From assembly GCA_018261655.1 (NCBI GenBank), contig JAGTSG010000014.1, positions 31,099 through 95,098 on the forward strand: DNA of 64,000 nt. The letters are read 5' to 3'. The stretch is from Pseudomonadota bacterium (GTDB lineage: Bacteria > Pseudomonadota > Gammaproteobacteria > Steroidobacterales > Steroidobacteraceae). Below are positions 51,988-62,605 of the stretch, piece by piece; position 1 is the stretch's first letter, and each line of letters starts with the position of its first letter. Under the pieces are notes generated by a model. It had not been told where the DNA came from and searched no databases. It worked only from the letters and a program-made list of their open reading frames with translations. The translations under genes were made by a program, and so were the position numbers.

Positions 51988-52713
51988 TCACGCGCCGGCC
52001 ATCAGGTCCGGCTCGTCGAGCCTCGCCAGGATCGCGCTGCGCGAGGCCTCGCGCAGCGCGGCCACGGCGTCGGGCCCCGGCGGTGGCGGCAGCGGCTCCA
52101 GGATTTCCACGTGCAGCGGACCCCGGCGCGGCAGCCAGGTCTCCGAGGGCAGCACATGGCGCGCGCCGTGGATGACCACCGGCACCACGGGCATGCCGGC
52201 CTTGGTCGCGGTGACGAACGCGCCGCTGTGGAACCGCGCCAGTCCGGGCTCGGCGGCGAAGGTTCCCTCCGGAAAGAAGGCGACCGAGTGTCCGCTGACG
52301 GCGGCCTTGAGGATGCGGCGCGCGTCCTTCGAGCTCTCGGACTTGTTGTGCCGGTCCACGAACTCGTGCCCGAGCCTGCGGAGCAGCCAGCCGCCCAGCG
52401 GCACCGCGGCCGCTTCCTTCTTGATGACGAAGCCGAAGCGGGAGGGCAGCGCGGCGTACAGCAGCGGGCCGTCGACGTAGCTCGAGTGGTTGGCCACGAC
52501 CACGGACGGGCTCTCGGGCAGCTTCTCCAGGCCGTCGATCCGCAGTCCCAGGCCGGCCAGCGAGAAGAACGCGCGCGCCAGGCCGCGAGACGCGTCACGG
52601 CGCAGGCGCAGGGAAGGCAGCAGGATCGCGCCGAGTAGCGCGGTCAGGAGCAGGGCGCCGAACAGCAGCCAGCAATAGGTGCCCCAGGCGAGGCGCAGCG
52701 TGGATCGGACCAT
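51988..52713 (-). CDS. plsC: 1-Acyl-sn-glycerol-3-phosphate acyltransferase family protein
   Basis: The 241-residue membrane acyltransferase transfers an acyl chain to lysophosphatidate in phospholipid synthesis. The N-terminal hydrophobic segment (residues about 10-32) anchors it. The catalytic motif NHSSYVD (NHx4D) is near residue 73 and the substrate motif FFPEGTF near residue 147, with VPVVPVVIHGARHVLPS following. Length is typical. PlsC versus a related lysolipid acyltransferase cannot be separated from sequence. Its stop lies just after the convergent icmF stop. Confidence 0.88.
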   Translation of the reverse strand: MVRSTLRLAWGTYCWLLFGALLLTALLGAILLPSLRLRRDASRGLARAFFSLAGLGLRIDGLEKLPESPSVVVANHSSYVDGPLLYAALPSRFGFVIKKEAAAVPLGGWLLRRLGHEFVDRHNKSESSKDARRILKAAVSGHSVAFFPEGTFAAEPGLARFHSGAFVTATKAGMPVVPVVIHGARHVLPSETWLPRRGPLHVEILEPLPPPPGPDAVAALREASRSAILARLDEPDLMAGA

Positions 52714-52901
52714 CAGCGGGTGCCGGCCATGATCTGTGAACTGGTTCCAGTTATGTTAATGCGGCCGCCCTTCTGTGAGACTCGTCACGTATGCCGGGAG
52801 GACCCCAACCCATACTGCCCCTGCATTCTGTAGCACGCGCGGAGCCTGCGCCACCACGACGCCCGGCTCCAGCCGACGGATACACCAGGCGGGTGCAGGG
52901 C

Positions 52902-53861
52902 ATGAGCTCAGCGATGAAGTCTTCAACCTCGGTTCGTGCGGTCACGCTGGCCGCGGCGGAAGCCGCGGACGATCCGGTGGATCCCTCGATCGGGCGCTTC
53001 CTCGATGCGGTCTGGATGGAACGTGGCCTGTCACCCAACACGCTGGCGGCTTATCGCGCCGACCTGACGGCCCTCGGCCGCTGGCTCGCGGCCCGCGGCG
53101 TGTCGATCACGCGCACGACGCGGAACGACCTGCTCGGTTTCATCGCGTGGCGCGTCGAGACCGGAGCGCGTCCGCGCAGCACCGCGCGACAGCTGTCGAG
53201 CTTCCGCCGCTTCTACCGCTACCTTGCCCGCGAGGGCGTGCTGTCGGAGGACCCGACGGCACAGATCGCCATGCCGAAGATCGGCCGCTCGCTGCCGAAG
53301 TCGCTCTCGGAGGCGGAAGTCGAGTCGCTGCTCGGGGCCCCGGTCGTGTCGGATCCGCTCGGCCACCGCGACCGGGCGATGCTCGAGGTCCTGTACGCCA
53401 CCGGCCTGAGGGTGTCCGAGCTGGTCAGCCTCAAGCAGAACCAGGTCAACCTCAACCAGGGGGTGATACGCATCCTGGGCAAGGGCAACCGCGAGCGGCT
53501 GATCCCGCTCGGAGAAGAGTCCGTGCGCTGGATCTCCGACTTCGTCGCCGGGCCCCGCGGCGAGATCCTGCTCGACCGGCAGACCGACTACCTGTTCCCG
53601 ACGCGGCGCGGCGACCGCATGACGCGCCAGGCGTTCTGGCACATCATCAAGCGCTACGCGGCGAAGGCGGGCATCGCCAAGGAGCTGTCGCCGCACACGC
53701 TGCGCCACGCCTTCGCCACCCACCTGCTCAACCACGGTGCCGACTTGCGGGTCGTGCAGATGCTGCTCGGCCACAGCGACCTGTCCACCACGCAGATCTA
53801 CACGCACGTGGCCCGCGAGCGCATGAAGGACCTGCACGCCCAGCACCACCCGCGCGGCTGA
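52902..53861 (+). CDS. xerD: Tyrosine recombinase XerD
   Basis: XerD with XerC resolves chromosome dimers at dif. The 319-residue protein has the SAM-like N-terminal domain (IGRFLDAVWMERGLSPNTLAAYRADL, residues about 30-55) and the catalytic set: Arg in LYATGLRVSEL, Lys in ILGKGNRERLIPL, His-Arg in SPHTLRHAFATHLL, His in LGHSDLSTTQIYTH and the nucleophile Tyr in TQIYTHV. The ATG at 52902 is provisional; ATG 52914 gives a length closer to typical XerD. Followed by a disulphide isomerase, as in many gammaproteobacteria (xerD-dsbC order). Confidence 0.93.
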   Translation: MSSAMKSSTSVRAVTLAAAEAADDPVDPSIGRFLDAVWMERGLSPNTLAAYRADLTALGRWLAARGVSITRTTRNDLLGFIAWRVETGARPRSTARQLSSFRRFYRYLAREGVLSEDPTAQIAMPKIGRSLPKSLSEAEVESLLGAPVVSDPLGHRDRAMLEVLYATGLRVSELVSLKQNQVNLNQGVIRILGKGNRERLIPLGEESVRWISDFVAGPRGEILLDRQTDYLFPTRRGDRMTRQAFWHIIKRYAAKAGIAKELSPHTLRHAFATHLLNHGADLRVVQMLLGHSDLSTTQIYTHVARERMKDLHAQHHPRG

Positions 53862-53870
53862 ACGGCGCTC

Positions 53871-53879
53871 TGCTAGAAT
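53871..53879 (+). promoter_or_regulatory. Extended -10 promoter element upstream of dsbC
   Basis: TGCTAGAAT at 53871-53879 is a good extended -10 element (TG-N-TAGAAT), 70 bases before the dsbC ATG and just past the xerD stop. It suggests dsbC has its own start site. The -35 region is poor, which is usual for extended -10 promoters. Confidence 0.45.
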
Positions 53880-53948
53880 CCGGGGCCCCGATTGAACCGC
53901 GGCGGCGTGCCGCGGTCTGAGTGGCAGGACTTCCGCGAGGTTACCCGA

Positions 53949-54701
53949 ATGCGCTCTACCTTCCTGGCCAAGGCGGCTGCCGTCGGCATGGCCCTGCTGG
54001 CCACCAGCGCCTGCGGCGCAGACACCGGCAAGGCCGCTGCGGCACGCACCGCGGACGAGGTCAAGGCCGAGGTTGCCGAGCGCCTCGGCGTCAAGGTCGA
54101 GGACATCCAGCCGTCGCCCCTGCCCGGCGTGTACGAGGTCGTCTCGGGCACCGACGTCGGCTACGTGTCGGAGGATGGCCGTTACTACATCGACGGCGAC
54201 ATCTTCGACATGCAGACGAAGGACAACCTGACCGAGGGGCGCCGCACGGCGGGCCGGGCCGCCCTGCTCAAGGACATCAAGGACAGCGACGCCATCGTCT
54301 TTGCACCCGGGCAGGTCAGGTACACGCTCGACGTCTTCACCGACATCGACTGCACGTACTGCCGCAGGCTGCACTCGCAGATCGACCAGTACAACAGCCT
54401 CGGCATCAAGGTCCGCTACCTCATGTATCCGCGCTCTGGTCCGGGAACCCCGGCCTGGCAGCAGGCCCAGGCGGTCTGGTGCAGTGCCGACCGCAAGGAC
54501 GCGCTGACCCGCGCCAAGCGCGGCGAGCGCATCGCGGCCAAGGCCTGCAAGGACCCCGTGGCGCAGCACTACGCGCTGGGCGAGGAACTGGGCGTCCGCG
54601 GGACCCCGGGCATCTTCACGGAGCAGGGCGAGTACATTTCCGGCTACCTGCCGCCGGCGAAGATGCTGCAGCACCTCGAGTCGCTCGGCGACAAGGGCTG
54701 A
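53949..54701 (+). CDS. dsbC: Thiol:disulphide interchange protein DsbC-like
   Basis: DsbC is a periplasmic disulphide isomerase. The 250-residue protein has a signal peptide (MRSTFLAKAAAVGMALLATSA), with a possible weak lipobox at the first Cys. A cystatin-like dimerisation domain follows (ERLGVKVEDIQPSPLPGVYEV; GDIFDMQTKDNLTE). The thioredoxin domain has the CTYC active site in FTDIDCTYCRRLHSQ near residue 135, and the cis-Pro segment GVRGTPGIFTEQG. Start ATG 53949 with GAGG upstream. It follows xerD and converges with fdxA, with a perfect hairpin between. Confidence 0.92.
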   Translation: MRSTFLAKAAAVGMALLATSACGADTGKAAAARTADEVKAEVAERLGVKVEDIQPSPLPGVYEVVSGTDVGYVSEDGRYYIDGDIFDMQTKDNLTEGRRTAGRAALLKDIKDSDAIVFAPGQVRYTLDVFTDIDCTYCRRLHSQIDQYNSLGIKVRYLMYPRSGPGTPAWQQAQAVWCSADRKDALTRAKRGERIAAKACKDPVAQHYALGEELGVRGTPGIFTEQGEYISGYLPPAKMLQHLESLGDKG

Positions 54702-54728
54702 ACCGACCCCGGTGACGGACAGGACCAA

Positions 54729-54749
54729 GGGCCGCCCGGATGGCGGCCC
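54729..54749. terminator. Hairpin between convergent dsbC and fdxA
   Basis: GGGCCGCC (54729-54736) and GGCGGCCC (54742-54749) form a perfect eight-base-pair stem with a five-base loop, placed 28 bases after the dsbC stop and 22 bases past the fdxA end. No T tract follows on either strand. Bidirectional termination is plausible but unproven. Confidence 0.45.
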
Positions 54750-54771
54750 ACGCGTCGTCGCGGCGGGTGAC

Positions 54772-55095
54772 CTAGCGGACCAGGTCCTTGAGCTTGCCCT
54801 CCACGCCCTTCCACTCGTCGGCGTCGGCGGGTGGCTCGCCCCGCTCGGTGATCACCGGCCACTTCTTCGACAATTCGGCGTTGATCTGCACGAACTGCTC
54901 CTGGCCGGCAGGCAGTTCCTCCTCGGAGAAGATGGCCTCGGCCGGGCATTCCGGCTCGCACAGCGTGCAGTCGATGCACTCGTCCGGGTCGATGACCAGG
55001 AAGTTGGGACCCTCGTGGAAGCAGTCCACGGGACAGACCTCCACGCAGTCCATGTACTTGCACTTGATGCAGTTCTCGGTGACGACGAACGTCAT
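54772..55095 (-). CDS. fdxA: Seven-iron ferredoxin FdxA
   Basis: The 107-residue protein has two cluster motifs: [18 protein letters not shown] and [16 protein letters not shown], the arrangement of [3Fe-4S][4Fe-4S] FdxA proteins. [20 protein letters not shown] at the N-terminus is nearly diagnostic. The C-terminal extension with [15 protein letters not shown] is also typical. It is a low-potential electron carrier with no strongly linked neighbour here. Monocistronic in appearance, convergent with dsbC. Confidence 0.95.
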   Translation of the reverse strand: MTFVVTENCIKCKYMDCVEVCPVDCFHEGPNFLVIDPDECIDCTLCEPECPAEAIFSEEELPAGQEQFVQINAELSKKWPVITERGEPPADADEWKGVEGKLKDLVR

Positions 55096-55153
55096 CCTGG
55101 CGACTCCTGGGTCCGGGTGACCTGAAAAGCGGTGGTCCGCCGCTGCGGAACGC

Positions 55154-55735
55154 CTATTTTGCCACAGCCGGGCTGCTGGATCCCAGCGCGCTGCCGGTCG
55201 TCGCTCGCCGGTCGATGGCCGTGAAATGCAGTGACTCGCGACCCGCGGCGCGGTCGTCGAGATAGCGTTCCAGGGCGAAACGCGCGCTCGGGAAGGCCAG
55301 CTCGGCCCAGGGAATCTGCGCGGGTTCGAACAGGCCCACCTCGAGGCTTTCCGGCCCGATGCCGAACTCGGGCCGGGCCAGCCGCGCGCGGAACATGACG
55401 TGGACCTGCTGTGCGTGCAGCACGTGGACGACGGCCAGCAGGGAGCCGACCTCCACCCGGGCCAGCGCCTCTTCCCAGGACTCGCGCGCCGCTCCCTCCT
55501 GCATCGTCTCGTCGTTCTCCATGAAGCCGGCAGGGATCGTCCAGAAGCCCTGGCGTGGCTCGATGGCGCGGCGGCAGAGCAGGATCCGGCCGTCGTGCTC
55601 GGGCACGCAGCCGACGATGATCTTCGGGTTGTGGTAGTGGATCGACGAGCAGGCAGCGCAGACGTGTCGCACCAGGTGGTCCCCGGGAGGAACCCTCAGT
55701 TCGACCGGCTGTCCACAGTTCGGGCAGTAGTTCAT
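55154..55735 (-). CDS. NUDIX hydrolase with N-terminal zinc ribbon
   Basis: The 193-residue protein has a zinc ribbon (YCPNCGQP ... [15 protein letters not shown]) followed by a NUDIX domain. The NUDIX box [20 protein letters not shown] fits Gx5Ex7REUxEE. The layout resembles NudC-like and ADP-ribose/NADH-type hydrolases but lacks the full NudC length, so the substrate is uncertain. It lies on the same strand upstream of fdxA (58 bases between) and is divergent from the tRNA-Leu gene. Confidence 0.87.
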   Translation of the reverse strand: MNYCPNCGQPVELRVPPGDHLVRHVCAACSSIHYHNPKIIVGCVPEHDGRILLCRRAIEPRQGFWTIPAGFMENDETMQEGAARESWEEALARVEVGSLLAVVHVLHAQQVHVMFRARLARPEFGIGPESLEVGLFEPAQIPWAELAFPSARFALERYLDDRAAGRESLHFTAIDRRATTGSALGSSSPAVAK

Positions 55736-55794
55736 CGGGGCATTGTCGGCGCCATGGCTGCGGCTGCCAAGTGCGGGGTCCGGCGTCGATCGCC

Positions 55795-55800
55795 TATACT
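55795..55800 (+). promoter_or_regulatory. -10 box of the tRNA-Leu gene
   Basis: TATACT lies 11 bases upstream of the mature tRNA 5' end, the right spacing for a transcription start just before the tRNA. No strong -35 is visible. Confidence 0.45.
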
Positions 55801-55810
55801 TCGGCCGCCG

Positions 55811-55897
55811 GCCGGGATGGCGGAATTGGTAGACGCAGTGGACTCAAAATCCACCGGTGGCGACATCGTGCGAGTTCGAGTCTCGCTCCCGGCACCA
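55811..55897 (+). tRNA. tRNA-Leu (anticodon CAA)
   Basis: The acceptor arms GCCGGGA and TCCCGGC pair perfectly, and the CCA end is encoded (55895-55897). The D-arm region TGGCGGAATTGGTAGACGC and a long variable arm are class II tRNA features typical of leucine. The anticodon loop CTCAAAA gives CAA, reading UUG. The T loop GTTCGAGTC is canonical. It is a single tRNA gene between the NUDIX and sigma factor genes. Confidence 0.95.
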
Positions 55898-55953
55898 GCC
55901 CGCGGCCCCCGCCGCTGCGACCCTTCGGGCCGCTGGCGCATCTAGGCATACAG

Positions 55954-56547
55954 ATGGCGGGATTCAGCGACATCGTGATCGACGAGGAAACCGTGGCGGC
56001 CGCGCGCTCCGGCGACAGCGCCGCCCTCGGCCGCGTCTACGACCGGTGCTCGGCCGCCACTTTCAGCCTGATCCGCCGGCTGGTGCGGCGCGAAGCCGTC
56101 GCCGAGGACCTGCTGCAGGAGACCTTCGCGGACGTGATCGAACACATCGGCACGTTCGAGGGCCGGGCGCCCCTGCCGATGTGGATCCGTTCCATCGCCG
56201 TCCGGCGCAGCCTGATGTACCTGCGTTCGCCCTGGCACCGCAGCCTGGAGTGGCTCGAGGCGAGGCCCGACATCGAGCCGAGCGCGCCGGGCGAGGCCGC
56301 GGTCCTCGAGCACCGCAGTGACCTCGAGCAGGCGCTGATGACCCTGCCGGCCATGGCGCGGGCCGTGGTGTGGCTGCACGACGTCGAAGGCTACACCCAC
56401 GGTGAGATTGCCGAGGGGCTCGGCCGTACCGCCAGCTTTTCCAAGTCACAGTTGTCGCGCGCGCACGAGCGCCTGCGGCAGGCGCTCGAGGCGGACTCGC
56501 CGCGGGCGGAGGAGGCGACGGCATGCACGCCGATTTCAACGAGCTGA
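55954..56547 (+). CDS. ECF-type RNA polymerase sigma factor
   Basis: The 197-residue protein has sigma region 2 (ALGRVYDRCSAATFSLIRRLV; AVAEDLLQETFADVIEHIGTF) and region 4 (LEQALMTLPAMARAVVWLHD; EGYTHGEIAEGLGRTASFSKSQLSRAHERL), with no regions 1.1 or 3, hence ECF class. The last 25 bases overlap the following zinc anti-sigma gene, which strongly supports a sigma/anti-sigma pair. The ATG at 55954 was chosen after the tRNA; an earlier in-frame start would run through the tRNA. The regulon is unknown. Confidence 0.88.
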   Translation: MAGFSDIVIDEETVAAARSGDSAALGRVYDRCSAATFSLIRRLVRREAVAEDLLQETFADVIEHIGTFEGRAPLPMWIRSIAVRRSLMYLRSPWHRSLEWLEARPDIEPSAPGEAAVLEHRSDLEQALMTLPAMARAVVWLHDVEGYTHGEIAEGLGRTASFSKSQLSRAHERLRQALEADSPRAEEATACTPISTS

Positions 56548-57122
56548 GCGAGATGGCAGCGGGCACGCGCCCGGTGGACGCGCACGTGGCTGCCTGTCCG
56601 CGATGCCTGGCCGAGCTCGCGCGGGTTCGCGGGCTCCAGGCCGCGCTCGCCGGGCTCCCCGGCTTCACGGCGCCGGCCGGCGCATGGACGGAGGCCCTGT
56701 CGAAGGCGGCCGGGCGGCGGCAGGCGCCGGCGTCGCACGGCAGCACCTCGGCCGGGCTGGCGATGGCGGCCTCGCTGGTCGTGATGCTGGCCGCGGCCGT
56801 GTTCTTCGCGCAGGGGCCGGGCGACACGTCGTTGCAGGAGCGGCCGGTCCCGCTTGCCCAGCCGCTGGACGGGCTGGTGGCGGAGAACGCGCGGCTGGAG
56901 GCGATGCTGGCCGGGATGCCGGAATCGCGGAAGACGCGCGTCGGGACCGCGTACACGGTCGCGGCCATCGAGGACCGCCTGGCCCTGCTCGACGACCGGA
57001 TCACGACGGTGTCGCTCGAGCCCCACGCGCCGGAAGAGGCGGAGGACCTCTGGCGCGAGCGCGTGACGCTGATGAATTCCCTGGTGCAGGTCCAGTACGC
57101 GAACCTGATGGTGTCGCACTGA
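56523..57122 (+). CDS. Membrane anti-sigma factor with zinc-finger (ZAS) motif
   Basis: The 199-residue protein has the anti-sigma zinc motif HVAACPRC (His-x3-Cys-x2-Cys) at residues about 21-28. A transmembrane helix (GLAMAASLVVMLAAAVFFAQG) lies at about 79-99, and a C-terminal periplasmic helical part has LVAENARLEAMLAGMPES and VAAIEDRLALLDDRI. This is the standard layout for a membrane anti-sigma that holds the ECF factor and releases it on proteolysis. It overlaps the sigma gene by 25 bases and is followed 34 bases later by a PDZ protein. Confidence 0.82.
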   Translation: MHADFNELSEMAAGTRPVDAHVAACPRCLAELARVRGLQAALAGLPGFTAPAGAWTEALSKAAGRRQAPASHGSTSAGLAMAASLVVMLAAAVFFAQGPGDTSLQERPVPLAQPLDGLVAENARLEAMLAGMPESRKTRVGTAYTVAAIEDRLALLDDRITTVSLEPHAPEEAEDLWRERVTLMNSLVQVQYANLMVSH

Positions 57123-57156
57123 GCGGCCGCATTCCACGAACGCAGGAGACGACGAC

Positions 57157-58116
57157 ATGAAGATGAGGATGATCGCAGGTTGCGCGGCGCTGCTGACGAT
57201 GGTGGCCACCGGCCTGCCCGCCGTGCCGGCCCTGGCACAGGAGCGCAGCACCACGGCGTCCGAGGCCGGCGAACGGGCCGAGGCGGAGCGCGAACTGGCG
57301 GAAGCGCAGCGCAAGCTCGAGGAGGCCGCGCGCGAGGTCGCGGAGCTGTCCATGCAGATCAGCGGGCCGGTGGTCGACGAGATCCGGCGGATCCACATCG
57401 CCGGACCCGGTCGCGCGATGCTGGGCATCAACGTCGGCAATGCCGAGCCTGGCACCCAGGGCGCCCGGGTCATCAGCGTCAGCCCGGGCGGCCCCGCGGC
57501 CGAGGCCGGGGTCAAGGCCGGCGACCTGATCGTCGCCATCAATGGCAAGCCGCTGGCATCCAGCCGGGACCTGGTGTCCCAGATGCGCGAGGTCGAGCCG
57601 GGCGAGAAGGTCGACCTCGACCTGAAGCGCGGCGCCACCACCGAGCTCAAGGTCGGTGTCGTGACCAAGCCCAGCCAGGACATGGCGTTCATGGCAGGCT
57701 GGCCCGGCGGGTTCGAGTGGCACGGCGAGGGCATGCCGCCGCTGCCGCACTTCCTCAGCGGCCCGTTCGGCGATGCGGAGCTCGTGTCCATGACGCCGGG
57801 GCTGGGCCGGTACTTCGGGACCGACAAGGGATTGCTGGTGGTTCACGCGCCCGGAGCGACCGGCGCGGACCTCGAGGACGGCGACGTCATCCTGTCGATC
57901 GCCGGCCGCGAGCCGCAGAACCCGGGCCACGCCCTGCGGATCCTCGGCTCCTACCAGCCCGGCGAGACGGTCGAACTCAAGGTCCTGCGCCTGAAGAAGG
58001 AGAGGGCCGTCAAGCTGACCGTGCCGGAGGGGCCACGCATCGAAACGCGCGTGAAGAGGGTGGCGCCGCCGGCACCTCCCGCGCCGCCGCCGCGGCCGGC
58101 CGACAAGCCGCTGTGA
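57157..58116 (+). CDS. Periplasmic double-PDZ-domain protein
   Basis: The 319-residue protein has a signal peptide (MKMRMIAGCAALLTMVATGL to about residue 28) and a coiled-coil-like stretch (AEAERELAEAQRKLEEAARE). PDZ domain 1 spans about 85-150 (MLGINVGNAEPG; VSPGGPAAEAGVKAGDLIV) and PDZ domain 2 about 215-285 (DKGLLVVHAPGATGADLEDG), ending in a Pro-rich tail. It has no protease catalytic triad. By position it is probably a partner of the sigma/anti-sigma pair, for example a sensor or modulator of cleavage; that is inference. It ends 15 bases before queA. Confidence 0.8.
   Translation: MKMRMIAGCAALLTMVATGLPAVPALAQERSTTASEAGERAEAERELAEAQRKLEEAAREVAELSMQISGPVVDEIRRIHIAGPGRAMLGINVGNAEPGTQGARVISVSPGGPAAEAGVKAGDLIVAINGKPLASSRDLVSQMREVEPGEKVDLDLKRGATTELKVGVVTKPSQDMAFMAGWPGGFEWHGEGMPPLPHFLSGPFGDAELVSMTPGLGRYFGTDKGLLVVHAPGATGADLEDGDVILSIAGREPQNPGHALRILGSYQPGETVELKVLRLKKERAVKLTVPEGPRIETRVKRVAPPAPPAPPPRPADKPL
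58106..58114 (+). promoter_or_regulatory. Possible extended -10 element before queA
   Basis: TGTGATAAT at 58106-58114 (TG-N-GATAAT) overlaps the end of the PDZ gene and lies 17 bases before the queA ATG, which would leave a very short leader. A weak call based on one AT-rich motif. Confidence 0.25.
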
Positions 58117-58131
58117 TAATGTGCGCGGCCC

Positions 58132-60300
<2,169 letters not shown>

Positions 60301-60355
60301 TCCGGGCTGTTTGCACCGGGGTGGTCCCGGTCGCCGGTTTGCTCAAAGGACAACC

Positions 60356-60685
60356 ATGGACCTTTTCGTCACCACCGCCTGGGCGCAGGACGCGGGCGCC
60401 GCGCCGGGCGGCGCCTGGATGCAGCTGCTGCCGCTCGTGCTGATCTTCGTCGTGTTCTATTTCCTGCTCATCCGGCCGCAGACCAAGCGGGCCAAGGAGC
60501 ACAAGGAGATGGTCGGCAAGCTGCAGTCGGGCGACGAGGTCGTCACCACTGGCGGGCTGCTCGGCCGGATCACCGAGGTCGGCGACAATTTCATCGCGCT
60601 CGAAGTGGCCAGCGGAGTCGTCATCAAGGTCCAGCGGTTCCAGGTCGCCCAGTTGATGCCCAAGGGCACGATCAAGGGCGGCTGA
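60356..60685 (+). CDS. yajC: Sec translocon accessory subunit YajC
   Basis: The 109-residue protein has an N-terminal membrane helix (WMQLLPLVLIFVVFYFLLIRPQ) and a cytoplasmic part with KLQSGDEVVTTGGLLGRITEV, the YajC signature. It associates with SecDF and the Sec channel. Start ATG 60356 with AAAGGA upstream. It sits between tgt and secD, as in most gammaproteobacteria. Confidence 0.95.
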   Translation: MDLFVTTAWAQDAGAAPGGAWMQLLPLVLIFVVFYFLLIRPQTKRAKEHKEMVGKLQSGDEVVTTGGLLGRITEVGDNFIALEVASGVVIKVQRFQVAQLMPKGTIKGG

Positions 60686-60747
60686 CGTCCGGTCGCGCTG
60701 CCGGCATCCTGCCGGCGCCAGCGCGGAGCTGAATCCGAGGTTCGTTG

Positions 60748-62595
60748 ATGCACCAGTACCCGCTATGGAAGAGCATGACGGTCCTTGCGATCGTGCTCGC
60801 CTCAATCCTTCTGGCCCTGCCGAACGTGTACGGCGAGACGGCCGCGCTGCAGATGTCCCGCAAGGACCGGGCGGCGTTCACCGGCGCCGACGCCGGCCAG
60901 TTCGAGCAGCTGCTCGCGCGCGAGGGGATCGCCTACGAGGACCTCTACGCCGACGCCGACGGCCGGATGTGGATCCGCTTCGATGGCGTCGAGCGCCAGC
61001 TCGAGGCCCGCGATGCGATCAACAAGGCCTTCGAGGGCCAGTTCGCGGTCGCCACCACGTTCGCCCCACGCGCGCCGCGCTGGCTCACGAAGCTGGGCCT
61101 GAAGCCGATGAGCCTCGGCCTCGACCTGCGCGGCGGCATCTACCTCGTGTATGAGGTCGACGTCCAGGGCGCGGTGGCGCAACTGACCCAGGTGCTGGAG
61201 CGCGACCTGCGCAAGGTCCTGCGCGAGGCGCGCATCCCCTACGACGAGGTGGCGGCGGCCGGCCCGCAGCTGACCGTCACGCTGAAGGACCCGGCCCAGG
61301 CGGCAGACGCCAGGGCCGCCATCTCCGCGTTCGATCCGGGGCTGCAGGTGGTGGACGGCGCCGTGCCGGGCCAGGTGCTCGCTCGCCTGACGGAGGACCA
61401 GGTCCGCCAGCGGCAGGACTTCGCCATCCAGCAGAACATCACGGCGCTGAAGAACCGGGTGGACGCGCTCGGCGTCGCCGAGCCGGTGATCCAGCGCCAG
61501 GGCCTCAACCGCATCGCCGTGCAGCTCCCCGGCATCCAGGACGCGGCCGAGGTGGTGCGCGTGCTCGGCAAGGTGGCCACCCTCGAGTTCAGGCTGGTGG
61601 ACCCGGTCAACAGCCCGCTCGAGGCCAAGCGCTCGGGCCGCGCGCCGCTCGGCACGCGCCTCTACGAGGACCGCCAGGGCAACCCGGTGCTGCTCAAGCG
61701 GGACGTCATCGCCACCGGCGAGCAGCTCATCGACGCCTCGTCCACGCTGTCGCAGGGTGAACCGGCGGTCGACGTGGTCCTCGACGGTCGCGGCGGCGAG
61801 GAGATGCTGCGCACCACGCGCGAGAACCTCGGCAAGCCGATGGCGGTCGTGTTCATCGAGAAGGAACGCGAGCTGGTCGAGCGCGACGGCAAGAAGGTCG
61901 TCGTGGACCGTTCCAGCGAGGAAGTCATCAGCGTCGCGACGATCCGCGGGATCTTCTCCAACCGCTTCCAGATCACCGGCCTGACCGCGGGCGAGGGCCA
62001 GGAGCTGGCCAAGCTGCTGCGCGCCGGCGCGCTGGCGGCACCGCTGTACATCGTCGAGCAGCGCCTGATCGGCCCGAGCCTAGGCAAGGACAACATCGAG
62101 CGAGGCTTCCTCGCGCTCGCGATCGGCATGGTCGGCACGCTGGTGTTCATGGTCGTCTATTACCGCATGTTCGGGCTCATCGCCGTCGGCGCGCTGGTGA
62201 TGAACGTCGTGATGATCACCGCCACCCTCTCGCTGTTCGGGGCGGCGCTGACGCTGCCCGGCATCGCCGGCATCGTCCTGACCGTCGGCATGGCCGCCGA
62301 CGCCAACGTGCTGATCTACGAGAGGATCCGGGAAGAACTGCGCAACGGGACCACCCCGTGGGCCGCCATCCACGGGGGATTCGACCACGCGCTCTCGGCA
62401 ATCGTGGACGGCAACATCACGACGCTCATCGCAGCGGTGATGCTGTTCGCCTTCGGGACGGGCCCGATCCGCGGGTTCGCGCTGGTCCTGTTCATCGGCA
62501 TCCTGACGACGCTGTTCGCGGCCCTGATGGGCACCCGCGCGCTGATCCAGCTGGTCTACGGTCGCCGCGGTCGCCTCGAGCGGCTGTCCGTCTGA
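60748..62595 (+). CDS. secD: Protein translocase subunit SecD
   Basis: SecD uses the proton gradient to help pull preproteins across the inner membrane. The 615-residue protein has a first membrane helix (SMTVLAIVLASILLALPNVYG), a large periplasmic P1 domain (MSLGLDLRGGIYLVYEVD; ALKNRVDALGVAEPVIQRQG), and five C-terminal helices (AIGMVGTLVFMVVYYRMFG; VLTVGMAADANVLIYERIREEL with the proton-path Asp). The ATG at 60748 follows a TTG in frame one codon earlier. secF follows 10 bases after the stop. Confidence 0.97.
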   Translation: MHQYPLWKSMTVLAIVLASILLALPNVYGETAALQMSRKDRAAFTGADAGQFEQLLAREGIAYEDLYADADGRMWIRFDGVERQLEARDAINKAFEGQFAVATTFAPRAPRWLTKLGLKPMSLGLDLRGGIYLVYEVDVQGAVAQLTQVLERDLRKVLREARIPYDEVAAAGPQLTVTLKDPAQAADARAAISAFDPGLQVVDGAVPGQVLARLTEDQVRQRQDFAIQQNITALKNRVDALGVAEPVIQRQGLNRIAVQLPGIQDAAEVVRVLGKVATLEFRLVDPVNSPLEAKRSGRAPLGTRLYEDRQGNPVLLKRDVIATGEQLIDASSTLSQGEPAVDVVLDGRGGEEMLRTTRENLGKPMAVVFIEKERELVERDGKKVVVDRSSEEVISVATIRGIFSNRFQITGLTAGEGQELAKLLRAGALAAPLYIVEQRLIGPSLGKDNIERGFLALAIGMVGTLVFMVVYYRMFGLIAVGALVMNVVMITATLSLFGAALTLPGIAGIVLTVGMAADANVLIYERIREELRNGTTPWAAIHGGFDHALSAIVDGNITTLIAAVMLFAFGTGPIRGFALVLFIGILTTLFAALMGTRALIQLVYGRRGRLERLSV

Positions 62596-62605
62596 GGGGA
62601 TAGAG

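Noticed and set aside
52714..52901. Possible small gene in the plsC-xerD spacer
   Set aside because: Short frames exist but none has a ribosome site with plausible protein sequence. The AT-richer patch near 52745-52760 looks more like promoter sequence, without a convincing -10/-35 pair.
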